Source: Phyto melanocephala (Eukaryota > Arthropoda > Insecta > Diptera > Rhinophoridae). Taken from it: a DNA stretch of 64,000 nt. The translations under genes and the position numbers were made by a program. Shown piece after piece: positions 43,891 through 56,514 of this stretch (position 1 is the stretch's first letter; each line of letters begins with the position of its first letter). The notes beneath the pieces are model-generated. The model ran no database searches, had not been told where the DNA came from, and saw only the letters and a program-made list of their open reading frames with translations. The stretch is from contig OW799234.1 of assembly GCA_941918925.1 (NCBI GenBank), positions 79,876,543 through 79,940,542 on the forward strand, written 5' to 3'.

Positions 43891-44380
43891 CTAGGTAAGT
43901 AATAGTAATAAAAGCTCTATAAATAACATCACATCCACCTAAAGCTTTATTATAGTATTCGATCATTTGTGCCTTATTGTGAGTTTTTTTTGTTCAAAAA
44001 CTGGCTGGAATTAGGAGATTAGCATTACTTATACCGTTTTCGAAAAATATGCTTCCATGTTTCAGAGGGTCAATGTATATGGCTTTTGGCCGCGAAAGAC
44101 ATTCAACTAACATTTCTGCACTCTGCATAAATAAGCTCTTCACTCTAGACTTTATATACACCAGCTTTAATTCGAATTTTAAAAAATACATTCAATTTAG
44201 TTGTAGTGGTGTCCTAAAAATGTATTAGATTTTTATCCTATCACTCGAATTAACGTCACATACAATCTAGAGTTATAATTGATCACATAATTTATCTTCC
44301 GCTTATCCAATACTTTGGCTTCTGCACTTTCGTCTAACTTCATAATTACCAAAACGTGACAAATTGAAACCCCTATCTTA
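43890..44380 (-). pseudogene. possible piggyBac-like transposase relic or unknown decayed gene
   Basis: The minus strand has three protein-like stretches separated by stops. The first is VLVIMKLDESAEAKVLDKRK-INYVINYNSRLYV (about 44370-44250). The second is KSLFMQSAEMLVECLSRPKA and PLKHGSIFFENGISNANLLI (44190-44000). The third is THNKAQMIEYYNKALGGCDV (about 43985-43930). The last resembles the piggyBac catalytic-domain end, where a YN-x-x-x-GGVD motif is usual, with C in place of V. The first two are not recognised. Together they look more protein-like than the surrounding DNA, but the assignment is weak. Confidence 0.25.
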
Positions 44381-44648
44381 AAAATAAATATTAACAAACT
44401 AAATGATTTTTTTTAAATTTTAATAAAAATAATAAATTTAAAAAAATTAACAAACATATAAGTATCTTTAGCTATTTACGTTTCATAAATAAATAATAAT
44501 TACATTTATTTGTAAAGATTATTACTACACAACTTTCTTGAATCATAATTGTAAATAAATGAGTGCAAAATTGTTCTTGTAACTTTTATTTACGTAGCAA
44601 AATTTTTTAGTTCGTCTAAAGTTGAAAGACGCGTGTCTTTCATATATA

Positions 44649-44768
44649 AAACAGTAAGAATTCTTTATTCGGCCGTGCCGAATCTCATATACCCTTCACA
44701 ACGTGTAGTCCTGCCATAACAATTGTTTGTATCACCATTCATCTTATAAGAAATACGTACGTACATAT
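44649..44768 (+). mobile_element. Helentron-like 5' fragment, subfamily 1
   Basis: Starts AACAGTAAGAATTCTTTATT with the ATTCGGC-CGT-GCCGAAT hairpin, CATATACCCTTCACAACGTG and CAATTGTTTGTATCACCATT, and stops at GTACATATA, where the next copy begins. It duplicates the first 110 bp of the adjacent copy but with several differences, so it is an older 5' end and not a fresh tandem copy. Confidence 0.8.
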
Positions 44769-44769
44769 A

Positions 44770-45442
44770 AACAAGTAACAGTGCTATATTCGGCCGTGCC
44801 GAATCTTATATACCCTTCACAACGTGTAGTCATGCAATAACAATTGTTTGTATCACCATTCATCCCATATAAAATACGTACATATGTATATACTGGTTAG
44901 AATAAATGTGGCATCGAATCCCAGCTGAGCCAAAAAAATTTAATTTTATTTTATTTAATATATTATTTATATTTTATTATTTTTTTTAAATTTTTTTAGA
45001 AAAATTTTTAAAACATTTTTAAAAATTTTTTTTTGGTATGTTTTTTACATGTATGTATGTATGTATGTATGTATGTATGTATGTATGTATGTATGTTGTT
45101 GTTGTAATTGTGAAAAAAAACGAGGTGGTCGTGGTTTTTTGCTCATATCGCAGAAAGTTATGGGGCGATTGTGCTAAATTTCAATAGCGATTCATTCCTG
45201 GATATTTCCAAGAGATTGATACCATATACAGATCTGAGGAACATATAGTTGCTTCTAAAAGTTGATTTCAACCAACACACGGACAGACGGACAGACGGAC
45301 AGACGGTCAGGGCTTAATCGACTCCTCTATTCATAAGCTTTCAGAAAATATATACTTTATGGGGTCGGAAATGAAAATTGTAGGAATTACAAACGGAATG
45401 ACAAAGCTTTATATACCCTTGTGCACCACAGGTGAAGGGTAT
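44770..45442 (+). mobile_element. Helentron-like element, subfamily 1, complete
   Basis: 5' AACAAGTAACAGTGCTATAT, hairpin, CTTATATACCCTTCACAACG, the GCATCGAATCCCAGCTGAGC block, T-rich core (44935-45035), (TATG)n at 45051-45096, GAGGTGGTCGTGG block, GACR microsatellite (45278-45307), TATGGGGTCGG block and a 3' hairpin CCCTTGTGCACCACAGGTGA ending AGGGTATAAAA. The 3' half matches the reversed copy at 12217-12592. Confidence 0.87.
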
Positions 45443-45447
45443 AAAAA

Positions 45448-45942
45448 CATACATATTTAAAAACATCCCATTATAAAATTAAAAATTTACGTATGTGTTA
45501 AAAAAAATATAAAAAAAAAAAATTTAAAAATAAAAAAAAAATATATATTAAACAAATTATAAAAATATAAATAATATATAAAATAGCAAATAAAAAAATT
45601 TTTTTTTTTGGCTTAGCTGGAATTCGATGCCTTGTTTACTCTAACCAGTATACAGCGTTTGTATGTATGTACGTTGTTGTAAAAAAAACGAGGTGGTCGT
45701 GGGTTTATTTGATTTTTAATACCAATCTGCTCCCGAATATTTCCAATATTTTAGTACTTCAAGCGGATCTAGACGATGTCGGGGGGCTTCAAAAAGTTGA
45801 TTTCAATATACACACGGACAGCCTGACAGAGCTTAATAAAACTCCCCTATTCATAAGCTTTATGGGGTCGGTAATGAAAATTGTAGAAATTTTACACGGA
45901 ATGATAAACCTATATATACCCTTTTTCACTGTGTGAAGGGTA
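45448..45942 (+). mobile_element. Helentron-like element, subfamily 1, 5' truncated
   Basis: Lacks the 5' hairpin and begins at the ACATATTTAAAAACATCCCA block also seen reversed at 27500. It has an A/T core (45490-45612), GGAATTCGATGCC, GAGGTGGTCGTGG, a very short GACA block (CACACGGACAGCCTGACAG) and a 3' end TGTGTGAAGGGTAGTAAAAG. A deletion has removed the TATACTTTA segment after CATAAGCTTT. Third consecutive copy in a head-to-tail cluster. Confidence 0.8.
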
Positions 45943-46564
45943 GTAAAAGTGTGCATGTATGTGCTGCCATACTTATGAAACTTTTATGGGTTTTAATAAA
46001 TATAAATCTTTGCAAAACAAACCGGAAAAAGATTCAACAAGCTCAGGAGATTCATAATATTAATGTGAATTGCTAAGAATGTTTAAAATTTTCTTTAAAA
46101 TACACACAATATGGACTACATGTACTGAAACTCATATCACGTATGCATTTACGCTATAAATGATTAATAGAAACATGAAATATTTAACAAAAATATATAC
46201 GCCTTTGGCTTTATTAAAAAAAATAATTTCCGGGTATGAAATTGATTAAAAACATGTATCAAGACTTTATGTATTTGGTAAATAGGTGTTGTTCAAAAAA
46301 GAGTTAAAAGCAGAGAGAAAGAAAAATTCTATGGTAAAAGTTGAAAAAATTGAATTAAAAAAAAACGAGTCGGAGTTATTTTAATGTTATCAAAAACTTT
46401 AGGTTTACAATTCTTGAACCTTAATTAATAATTGAAAAATCAACGGCAATTATGTTCTTTTGCTTTTATCTCATTAAATTTTAAATCAATTGTACTAGTT
46501 TTTAACGGTAATTTATGCTTAAATATACCTAGAAGATAAATACCAAACATAGGTCTGTGCAATT

Positions 46565-47618
46565 TAAGGGTTCTACGTAGCAAATTTTATCATCATACCT
46601 CTAATTTTGGCGGTTTTATGAGCTTTTTTCAATATAGCCCTTTATTATTCCAAAATCATTATTAGTAGAGAAATTATATGAATTTTAGGTAAAACGTTAT
46701 ATGAGAGGTGGGCGTAAAAGTGGGCATGGCAACTTAATTTTCAGGCACAGTAATGACATTGCCTAGGGGGATATACGTAGCAAATTTTATCATCATACCT
46801 CTGAATTTGGCGGTTTTATGAGCTTTTAAATTTCATTAACGGTAGATAACGTGAAAAGTGGGCGTTATAGTAGGCGTGTCAAAGTTGATTTTGCGAATGA
46901 GTACAACTTAGGTGTTTCAATATAGTCCTTTATTATTCTAAAATCTTTTTTAATAGAGAAATTATATGAATTTTAGGTAAAACGTTATATGGGAGGTGGG
47001 CGTGGCACATTGATTTTTTGTTACAAAAAAGCATCTCACCAAAAAGCAAAGTGTGCAAAATTTCAGAGTCGTACATCCAATTTTGTTGGTTTTATGACGT
47101 TTTTGTTTTTAAATATACCGAAAAATACACTGTGCGGTATAAATTTTCGTACATTTTGATCAATAACTCCTTTCCTAATGCATAGATTTAGATAATTTTC
47201 GGGTAAGAACATTGTTTTTACTCAGGAAATATATATTCGATGTTTCATGAGTCTACGTTAATGCGTTTGGACACAATTCCATATTATTCGATGTTTGAAG
47301 GACACGGTTTTTTCGACCTACTCTTGCTTTTCGAGCTATAACTCTCTTCCTAATATTCGGATTTTTAATATCAAACAAACCTTGTCTATAAGAAAGATTC
47401 TGGCAAAATTTGAGCCCCCTAGCTTTTTCGGTGCGACCTCTATCATGCTTTCAACAGACGGACAGACGGACAAACGGACGGACATAGCTAGATCGTCATC
47501 AAAACAAACCCTGATTCAGAATATATATACTTTATGGGGTCTAAAATTGATATTTCGATGTGTTACAAACGGAATGACAAAACGAATATACCCCCACCAT
47601 TTTTTTGGTGGCGGGTAT
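46565..47618 (+). mobile_element. Helentron-like element, subfamily 2, 5' truncated
   Basis: Begins inside a tandem unit (CTACGTAGCAAATTTTATCA). Contains partial and complete units with GTGGGCGTAAAAGTGGGC, then AAATACACTGTGCGGTATAA, TTTCGACCTACTCTTGCTTT, GTGCGACCTCTATC, a GACGGACA microsatellite (47457-47486) and the 3' hairpin ACCATTTTTTTGGTGGCGGG ending TATAAAA. The 5' hairpin and MITE are absent. Confidence 0.83.
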
Positions 47619-47619
47619 A

Positions 47620-48300
47620 AAAACACATTTATTCCAAAGAAGCCTTTTCGTTTTAAATATCAAATGCCGTGCAGATAGAAGTAACTATTCAAAGAGAATA
47701 AAATTTAGGACGTATGATGTTTTTAGAAGGACACATGTGTCCCAGCAGAACGTTTCATACCAAATTGAACACAGTTATATTTTTAGTTTGCTATGTTATA
47801 GGACAGAATCCTTCTCGAAACCACACCACTAACAATGATGATCTTCTCATTTATGCAGAAGGCGTCTTATTGATTGCAATTGCAAAATTGCAATTGCAAA
47901 ATCATTTTCCCGTAGAGAAGAGTTAAAAATAAATTTTAATTGCCGAGGCTGTAAAATTATCATTTCTACAGCGAAATTCTAATTTTATTATTAAAGTTTT
48001 ATTGCCGTAATCATACAAAAAATATTATTAATTTATAAATGGCTTATTTTACAGATGCTGTACAGAAATTTATCAAAAAACCCTCTAAAAACATAAAATA
48101 TTTTTTATGAATACAGAAATTAATATTTTTATATTTTTGTTACAATTTCACAAGCAAAATACCAAAAATATTAATTTTTTATTACTTTTTAGTTACGCAC
48201 GGCGGGCTTGGGCGTTGCTACGAGCCTTAATGAATAAAAATGAATTCTGAATTTTAACTGAATATATTAAAAATAATATTTTATTGATTTTTGTTGTAAT
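47620..48300. other. unique region, nothing recognised
   Basis: Overlapping frames at 47605-47926 are translations of the Helentron edge and AT-rich DNA. A TTGCAATTGCAAAATTGCAATTGCAA-type palindromic run lies near 47872-47900. Confidence 0.35.
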
Positions 48301-48329
48301 GCAAGTGGGTAAACAATATTTTTTTTTTC

Positions 48330-48740
48330 ATTTGCTATAAAAATGGAAAAATTTACGAAATTATATAGTCATGATTGTTCAATATGTGTGATTTGTGTGA
48401 AAAATTTCACAAAAATCGATCTAGTGCAAATACCCTAAAATTAAAACTTTGTTAATGGGCGTGGCCTTGCCCACTTTTCTAATCACGAAATTGTATAGTC
48501 AACAGTTGTATAGTGACAGTTCAATATGTGTGCAAAGTTTCAGAAAAATCTATTCAAAGCAAGTAGCTACAAATTATAACGTATTTTTTATTGGTGTTGC
48601 CCCACCTACTTTTTGCCACCCATAAACACTCCCTGAAATGTGTATAACAACTTGCCAAAGTTTGGGTCCGATCGGCTTTACGGTTTCGGAGTCTATAGGT
48701 AACACACACAGACAGAGTTATATATAGACAAAATAGTTAA
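48330..48740 (+). repeat. dispersed repeat-like segment with GGGCGTGG and GACAGAC motifs
   Basis: Contains TTAATGGGCGTGGCCTTGCC, TTCAATATGTGTGCAAAGTT, TGGTGTTGCCCCACCTAC, CGATCGGCTTTACGGTTTCG and ACACACACAGACAGAG. These are the kind of low-copy motifs found in degenerate fly transposons. It is not homologous in detail to the two Helentron subfamilies, and neither end is defined. Confidence 0.4.
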
Positions 48741-48779
48741 ATACACTTCATTGCCACTAAGTTATTATATTTGATAAAA

Positions 48780-50818
48780 GTAGTCGGTATTCGCCCAGAT
48801 ATTGTGATATTTAAAAAAGATAAAATAAAGTTTGTCTAACAAGCATTTGCGTTACTACAGATTTTGTCAGGGGGTGGTAAAAGCTGAATTTAGTTAATTT
48901 TATATGTAAATAAAATTTAAATAAAGTATGTAGTTAAATTTTTTTAAATTTAAAGACAATTCTGGAGGGGCATTATACCCCCAAATGATCTAGTTACGCC
49001 CGTGTTTACAAGAAGGTTGTAATAACGAAAAGTAGTTAAAGGCAACTTTAGTGCTTATCAATCTCATTAAGCCTAACCATCATTAAACCTGACATTATTT
49101 TCAATAAAAAAAAAAATATTTTCTTTCATTAGAATGTACATAGATGAATAATCTTAAACGGAAAACCACGAAAACCGGAATTTTCATAGTCTATCCCGAG
49201 TATTTTGTTCACTTTATATTTAGTAAGCGCTTACACAAATAATTTTTTCTTATAAATTTTAGCAAAAGATTAAAATAAATTCCTGAGCTTGATGATTGCA
49301 TGGCTAATATTATTATTTTTGTAAAATTACTTTTGGTAAATATGATTTAATGACGTAAACTTTTTATCTTAATTCTACCAACTTTTTAGCTTTCTATCAC
49401 AATATTTCATTTCAACGCGTCACTAGAAAAGCAGAGTGATATATGTTAGACATTAGTTTTTTGCCTAGCGATGTAGAATTTTTTTTACTTTATGAGAGTG
49501 ATGTTTGTTTAACGGTACTTGAACTATTTTTTTAATTAATACTAGATACTACCAGCTTGGCCTAAATGTGCGTCTGATGATTACCCAAATACTAATACTG
49601 CTTAAAAATAATTGTATTTTTGTTGGTTTCGCTGACGAAAGACTTACAGTAGTTTTAAATTCAAAAATTTACATAGAATGTTGTTTTGGTGTCTTAGCGT
49701 TCTACATAGTTCTGTCTATTATGGAAATAATTATAATTCTGATCGCATAGATATTTGAATATTCTCTTTGATAAAACATATTTTCAAACTTTTGCTTATT
49801 TAATTTTTTAAGTACAATTCATAAAATAACGCATTTGATTATTGCCAACTAGATAGCATTTGCTTCTCACTTCTAACGCAGGTATTGATTTATATTATTT
49901 AAGTTCTATAGCAGGAAATTTAAATTAAAGGAGAAACAGATATTTAAAATTTATTTGCATTTAGAATGCACTTGTGGATTGTGACATGGTAATGGATGGG
50001 ATTTTGTGTGCATGTGTGTGGTCATGCAAGTGCTTGTGGGAGACTTTGCAGTTGTCAACGTGTGTTGTTTATTTCTCTTTAGTATTAACATATAAATATT
50101 CTTACACTCAAGGTGTTGCCAGGAACACTAAATTTGTTTAATAAAATATGTGTAATGCTTATAAAAAACAATGTTTAAAATCATCAAATTTTTAGTTTTA
50201 TACCCTTTACATGACAACGACTCAATAACGTATATTTTTTCTGAAAGCTTATGAATATGTGAGACGACTAAGCATTATCGAACTGTCCATGTGGCCGAGT
50301 GTATGTTGAAATCTACTTTGTGAAGCCCGTCGACAACGCCAAGACTTATGTATGTAAGGAAACAATATTTGAAATATGTATTTGGGAGCAGATTGGTATT
50401 GGAAATTAGCATAATCGCCTCAAAAAGCCTTCTGACGATTGTCTCTGTTTTTTGCTTATTTTTATAAAAAAAATTAAATTTTCCGGCTTTAAGATAATTT
50501 ATAGATACGACTGTTACCATTTGTAGATTTGGTATGCTCTGGATTTATTCATGAAACATTTTGGTCAAATTGGTCACTAATCGTCAAAGTTATAGGCAAA
50601 AATTATTCAATTATTATTCTTAATTATTTTTTTTTATTTATATCAAAATTTTAACCAACTCCTAAATAACTTTTGAACCAGCTTACAAATGATATCAAAT
50701 TATAAGCCGTAATCTTAGAAATAATTTCTAAGACAAACTAACAAACACTTAAATAAAGAAAATATCTAGAAAACGGTTGCCATGAACGCTGATCAAATGT
50801 ATTTATACAAATTTTTAA
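48780..50818. other. AT-rich region, mostly unexplained
   Basis: No coding motif. Around 50200-50405 the minus strand weakly matches Helentron subfamily 1 (TTCTGAAAGCTTATGAATAT, AACTGTCCATGTGGCC, GAAATCTACTTTGTGAAGCC), an old relic without ends. Confidence 0.4.
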
Positions 50819-50867
50819 ACCTTATGTGAGTGACAAAAAAAAAAAACAACTTCTCTAGAGTGACAGG

Positions 50868-50881
50868 GGTACCCGGGTACC
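50868..50881. repeat. 14-bp palindrome, left subterminal
   Basis: GGTACCCGGGTACC is its own reverse complement. It lies about 50 bp inside the left end of the piggyBac element and is repeated exactly at 52297-52310, close to the right end. It is a candidate transposase or host-factor binding site. Confidence 0.85.
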
Positions 50882-51306
50882 CACATACAAATTGTATGAA
50901 AATTACATTTTTTTTTTCATAGTGCTGTACGTAAAATGGACATAAAATGATTTTTTGGTGTAAGGATTAATCTTAATATAACATACATTTTGGTCTTTCC
51001 GTTTATTACGTTTTTAGTACAAAAATGTACTTAACCACTAGCACTAATATATAAAACAAAAATATTTTAGCTTGAGTTTGGTACTTTCCATTTTATGAAT
51101 TTTAAATTATTAATCGCTATATTGTCATCACAGTTTTTGAACAAAACTTAATGATTCCCCTTTTTATGAGCCTTAGCAACAACACATAGTCATTATATTG
51201 GTGGTTTGCCATTTTATAAACAGTATCATATTCAACAATTCATTGACATCACAATTTCATTCTTAATTGTTTTTTGGCCGGGAATAAATGAATTAAGTTT
51301 TATAAA

Positions 51307-52120
51307 ATGACAGACAGAGTAAGTCCTAAGAGATTAAATTTATTGGAAATTCAAAATATATTAAGTGAATTTGAAAGTGATAAGGAAGAATTAATAATTT
51401 CTGATAACGTATATATTTCGCCACTTGGCGATATGAGATCGGAAGCATCAGATGCTAAGTAAGTGCCCGTATGTAGAAGCTGATGAAAACTCATACGATT
51501 AAAATGACAGCGAAGAAGTGGAATCGAATAGTGAACTTTGGGCTTAAGATGGAACTCATTGGTGTCTTGACCCATTTCCAGAATTTCAGTCAATAAACCG
51601 GAACATTTTACGGCAACGCTGTGGCGCAGTACCTGGTTTGCACATATCTACACCAAAAGATATATTCAAAAGTTTTTTGTTTAGCGAAAGCGAAATGTGC
51701 GATATAATTTTACGTGAAACCAATCAAAAGGGAGTACGATTAACTGAAGAATACAGTAGAAATTTACACAACATGTATCCGAGTTCTAATAAAAAGCCAC
51801 AAAATAAAATCTTAACACCATTTACTAAAAGTGACACATTTTTTGGTTTATTGATTGTTTGTGGCGTTCACAAATCTAATAAGGAACATTTGACTGAGTT
51901 GTGGAAACCTAATCACTTACCTTTTATTGGGGCTGCAATGTCATATGATGGGTTTAAAATGCTTTTACGTTTCATACGATTTGATAACGAAGTTACTCGT
52001 GAGTCACGTGTCGAAAAGCTGATGCAACCCGAGATATTTGGAACATGTTAAATTCCAATTTACGTAAATATTATAAGCCTGCCGAATGTATTACAGTAGA
52101 TGAGCAATTGTATGCATATT
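51307..52120 (+). pseudogene. piggyBac transposase, truncated and frameshifted
   Basis: The ATG at 51307 starts MTDRVSPKRLNLLEIQNILS, an acidic N-terminus with EFESDKEE, broken after MRSEASDAK (stop at about 51460). Through frameshifts it reaches the frame at 51638-52051: TPKDIFKSFLFSESEMCDII, then LTPFTKSDTFFGLLIVCGVH, LTELWKPNHLPFIGAAMSYD and GFKMLLRFIRFDNEVTRESR. These are the start of the DDE_Tnp_1_7 domain. After 52051 another frame continues with a KYYKPAECITVDEQL-like stretch (the first catalytic Asp region, about 52072-52110) before a stop. The rest of the catalytic domain is missing. Confidence 0.85.
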
Positions 52121-52296
52121 AACTATTAGCGCAGAAATTATTTTTTTTTTTTCTAAAATAAATTTGCTTATATTCCAAAGAAATATGTTTAGAAAATGTT
52201 ATGTAAAAAATAATAATAATTCTTCCATGCAAATTAATATATAAAACTATGTAAATCATTTGCTACCATAAAATACATTTATTTGAAAATGAAATA

Positions 52297-52310
52297 GGTA
52301 CCCGGGTACC
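52297..52310. repeat. 14-bp palindrome, right subterminal
   Basis: Exact copy of the palindrome at 50868-50881, 17 bp from the right end of the element. Confidence 0.85.
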
Positions 52311-52331
52311 CTGTCACTTACATAAGGTTAA

Positions 52332-55326
52332 CAGAAGTCTCAAATTTTATTGTTTTAAAAAAAAGACATAGTAATATATGGCAGTCTACTTTAAACTGGC
52401 TAAAATATTATAAAAATAATAGTTAAAATAGAATAACTAATAATTTTTAAGTATTGCCTAACCATTCAGTCTGTAACAATTTATACACTGAGCAAAAAAA
52501 GTACTGTCTTTCTCTTATGCTAATTATTATTATATGGCTTTATTGCTTTATTTAAAATATTAACATTTAAGACATTTAAGTGAAGGATTTGAAAATTAGC
52601 TTTGTAAGCGGTAAATACGTTTTGATCTCTTTTATCTCTCATTCTGCCATTAAATATATAAATGTCACATAGTCAGACATACACACGCAAGCAAATGTTA
52701 TGTACATAAGAATTTAAATATTACGTGAAATTTATTTATGTTCTTGTTTTTTAACAAAATTATTTGGAGCACAAGTAGCAAAAAATACGTGCAAACAGCC
52801 ACCAAAAAAAAAAAAAAACATAAAAGTTTTCCCATTATTTATTATCATTTACGGTATGAACAGCAAAAAGGTGCTTTGAGTACTTATGGCTTCTTTACGT
52901 TTCTTTTTCTTTTTTTTTTTTTTTTCATTCAATACCATTTTCTAAAAGGAGCATAAAAACCGAAATAATATAAACCAAATCCGCCAATTATCACAAGTAA
53001 AAAATATTTTCAACTGTTTTTTTTTTCAACAGTAATCTTTGATATAAATGTACCACGAACAAACCAAAACACAGACATCTGAACAAAAAATTGTAATATT
53101 TCGTAACGAAGAGAAAAAAGTGTGTGATTTTTTTAATATATAAATTTTCTAAACAGAGCACACATATACAAACTGTTAAAATGTTTAAAGCATTTGAAAA
53201 TTAAGCGGAAATTAAGGTAACAGTGTGAATAGTATTTTGGAATGCTCAAACATTCAAGATTTTTTGATGGAGAATTTTTCGAAAAGAATAAAAAAAAAAT
53301 TTCTTTAACTAAGCCAAAATAGAGAAGCATTTTTCTCTCCTCTATTTCTTAAAAAATTTTGTTAAAATTCATATTAGCAATGACAGGCTTTTAAAGTTGC
53401 TACTGACGTGGAGAGAGAACAACAATTTATATATTTTAATAAAAAGTTCTCTTTCATAAGGCGTAAGCTGAATCAGCGCTTGACAAATTCCTTAGATAGA
53501 TACTTGAGACTTTGATTTTTTTTTATTTTTTTTTTATTAATACTCCAGTGTTACTTATTGTTTTAAAATATTAAATTGTTTTTATGTGAAAATTAAAAGT
53601 TTCAGACCGTAGACATGGCAAATGCTCAAAATAAATTGTTTTTGTATTCATTCTGCTTGTGCCTTATTAAGCTCAATAAGCTTTCCTCACAATATAAGTG
53701 AAAGCACGTCATCATTAGTTTAAGGTCATGCCAAGGCAAATTAAGTTTATTTAGATTTTAGATATTTAATATAGACATAAAAACTAATTTAAGTCCATAC
53801 GAAAATACGGCTGTCAATGAACAACATTTTCTACTGAGAAAAAGAACAAGCCAGCTACATAAGTAGAAGCGTATCAAGGTTTGATGGTATATAGTGCAAA
53901 AACTTTTGCACTATATAAAAAGTAAAAAAATACAACGATTATAGAAAAACTGAGATGGTGAACAGAAACATTTTTCACACTGTTTAACCGCATGAATATC
54001 TCAATAGTTTGTGTATTCGTTTCACTGCATCCGTATAAGTTCAAAAGTGTTTAAGTAAGTATTTGTAGATCTAAATGACTGTACGAGTACTGAATATGAT
54101 AATCATTGGAAGTGAAACTTCAAACACCCATACATATGTACATATATAGACATAAATATAAAAGAAAACGAAAGTAGTAACTAAGAACGTAAAGCCAGTC
54201 ACAAGCTATGTATGAATTTTATAAGATGTTTTAGCAAAAAAAAAAAATTACAATCTCCTAGCAAAAAGAAATACCAGTAAAACGAAATGTATATTATATT
54301 TTATATTTTATTTACGTATTATTTTCTTCTTTTTTTTGTGCTTTATTTTTTTTCCTGCTCTACATACAAAACACACCCCGAATCTTTAGGGTTCAGGACC
54401 TAAATGACACACTTATTTAAAATTCAAGGAAATGCTAAACAAATTTATTCACTACAATCTTAAAAAAATAAAAAACAACGAGAAACAATAAAAATAAAAA
54501 GTATAAAAATCACTTGATACGAAATTAATACAAATGTCACACATTAATGTATGATGCAAATAAATAACAACAAACCAAAAGTATATGCATGTATGAGCCA
54601 CAATACAAATACGAATACATTTAACTGTAACAAGTACAAATGATTTATTCACAACATGACTTATATTTGCATACAGATAACGACGCTATAAACAATAGAG
54701 TTTTCTTCTATTTAAAAATTTTGTTAGAGAAAATCTCATTAAACGTACCATTTTAATTTGTTTATATCGTATACATACGTTACAGACAGGGTATTGTGAC
54801 TTTGTGCTGTTGTTTGCAAGTATAAATCTAACAGTCATTCTCTGTTTATTCATAAATAACTGTAGATCGCGATATAATGAAAGTTGAGACACTTGGCTTA
54901 GTCGAAGGATTTGCCCATGATTTTAAGCACATGCCTGCCACACAAATATTCTTCCTGCATTATTTTGTATGGTTAAACAATTATCTAAATAATGGTAATT
55001 CAATACATTTAGGTACACCAGTATCAACTGACAACATTCGACATAATTTTTCCCACATAAGCTATATTACGTGTAGTACATAAATTTCCTTAAATTTCTT
55101 ATTCAATTGCTACCAAATCTTGGCTAATAATATGGGTGTCTTAAACATAACGTTGCCACAAAGATGTGTCATTTTACCTTCACAATAAAGAAACTAACAA
55201 AACGGACATCATAAAATCTAGATAACTTTACACAAAAGTAGATTTTTGTATATAATTTATATAGACAATAAATTTTTATACAGCTCCATAGTAAATGGTA
55301 TTCTTAACATACCTTTCTGACTTTTT
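52332..55326. other. unique AT-rich region
   Basis: Several short frames of 60-70 codons, all with AT-driven composition and no motif. A-tracts at 52805-52819 and T-tracts at 52911-52925. No repeat ends were recognised. Confidence 0.4.
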
Positions 55327-56390
55327 ATACCCGCCACCAAAAAAATGGTGGGGGTATATTCATTTTGTCATTCCTTTTGTAACACATCGAAATATCCATT
55401 TTAGACCCCATAAAGTATATATATTCTGAATTAGGGTTTGATTTGATGATGATCTAGTTATGTCCATCTGTCTGTCCGTCTGTTGAAAGCACGATAGAGG
55501 TCGCACAGAAAAAGCTAGGGGGCTCAAATTTTGCCAGAATCTTTCTTATAGCCAAGGTGTGTTTGGTATTGAAAATGGGCTAAATCGGAATATTAGGAAG
55601 AGAATTATAGCTCGTAATGTCCTTCGAGCATCGAAAAAAATGGAATTGCGTCCAAAGGCATTAACGTACAGTCATGAAACTTCGAATATATATTTCTCGA
55701 GTCAAAACAATATCTCTCCCCAAAAATTGCTTACATCTATGTATTAGGAAAGGAGTTATATTTTTTTTATATTTTTCAGTATATTTAAAAACTAAAACGT
55801 CATAAAAGCAACAAAATTGGATGTACGATTCTCAAATTGTGCGCACTTTGCTTTCTTGTAAGGGCATTTTTTGTAATGGAAAATCAATGTGCCACGCCCA
55901 CTTTTACGCCCACCTCCCATATAACGTTTTACCTAAAATTCATATAATTTCTCTATTAATAAAGATTTTGGAATAATAAAGGACTATATTGAAACACCTA
56001 AGTTGTACTCATTCGCAAAAACAACTTTGACACGCCTACTATAACGCCCACATTTCACGTTATCTACCGTTACTGAAATTTAAAAGCTCATAAAACCGCA
56101 AAACTAGAGGTATGATGATAAAAATTGCTACATATATCCTTCTAATCAATATAATTGTTGTCACAAAAAGTTTAACTGACACGCCCACTTTAACGCCTAC
56201 CTCCCATATAATGGCTTATCTTAAATTCATGTAATTTCTCTATTGACAAAGTTTTTGGGAAAATAAAGGACTATATTGAAATATATAAGTTGTATTTATT
56301 AGCAGAAACTTTAACGACACGCCTACTTTAACGCCCACTTTCACTAAAAGACTAAATTTACTAAAACATTTTACTATGATATCGAAGTTA
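55327..56390 (-). mobile_element. Helentron-like element, subfamily 2, reversed
   Basis: 3' hairpin ATACCCGCCACCAAAAAAAT at the left, GTCTGTCCGTCTG at 55470-55482, GTGCCACGCCCACTTTTACG at about 55889, and tandem units to 56390. A deletion has removed the CGAAAAGCAAGAGTAGGTCG segment (text jumps from GCTCGTAATG to TCCTTCGAGC). The 5' end is replaced by a truncated MITE. Confidence 0.83.
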
Positions 56391-56510
56391 TTAAGGGTCG
56401 ATGTTGATTTTAAATAAAACACAAATTATTTAGGAAATTATTATCATTTATTTTTATAATGATAATATTTGTATGGTTCAATTATGTATTTAACAAAATA
56501 TCGGCAGAAT
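56391..56510 (-). mobile_element. truncated AAGGGTGG mariner MITE
   Basis: Starts AAGGGTCGATGTTGATTTTA at the same Helentron position as the MITEs at 21803 and 62610, and follows them through AAAATATCGGCAGAATGCAC. It then ends abruptly. The left terminal repeat has itself lost the TGGTTAAATTTTAAGGGC part. Confidence 0.75.
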
Positions 56511-56514
56511 GCAC

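Larger units (their letters stand above)
50820..52327 (+). mobile_element. piggyBac element, internally deleted
   Basis: Ends CCTTATGTGAGTGAC and, reverse-complemented, CCTTATGTAAGTGACAGGG are flanked by TTAA (50815-50818, with one extra A before the element, and 52328-52331). Both ends carry the 14-bp perfect palindrome GGTACCCGGGTACC (50868-50881 and 52297-52310) next to GTGACAGG. The interior has a broken piggyBac transposase on the plus strand that stops well before the catalytic residues. About 1.5 kb, against the 2-2.5 kb usual for autonomous members. Confidence 0.87.
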
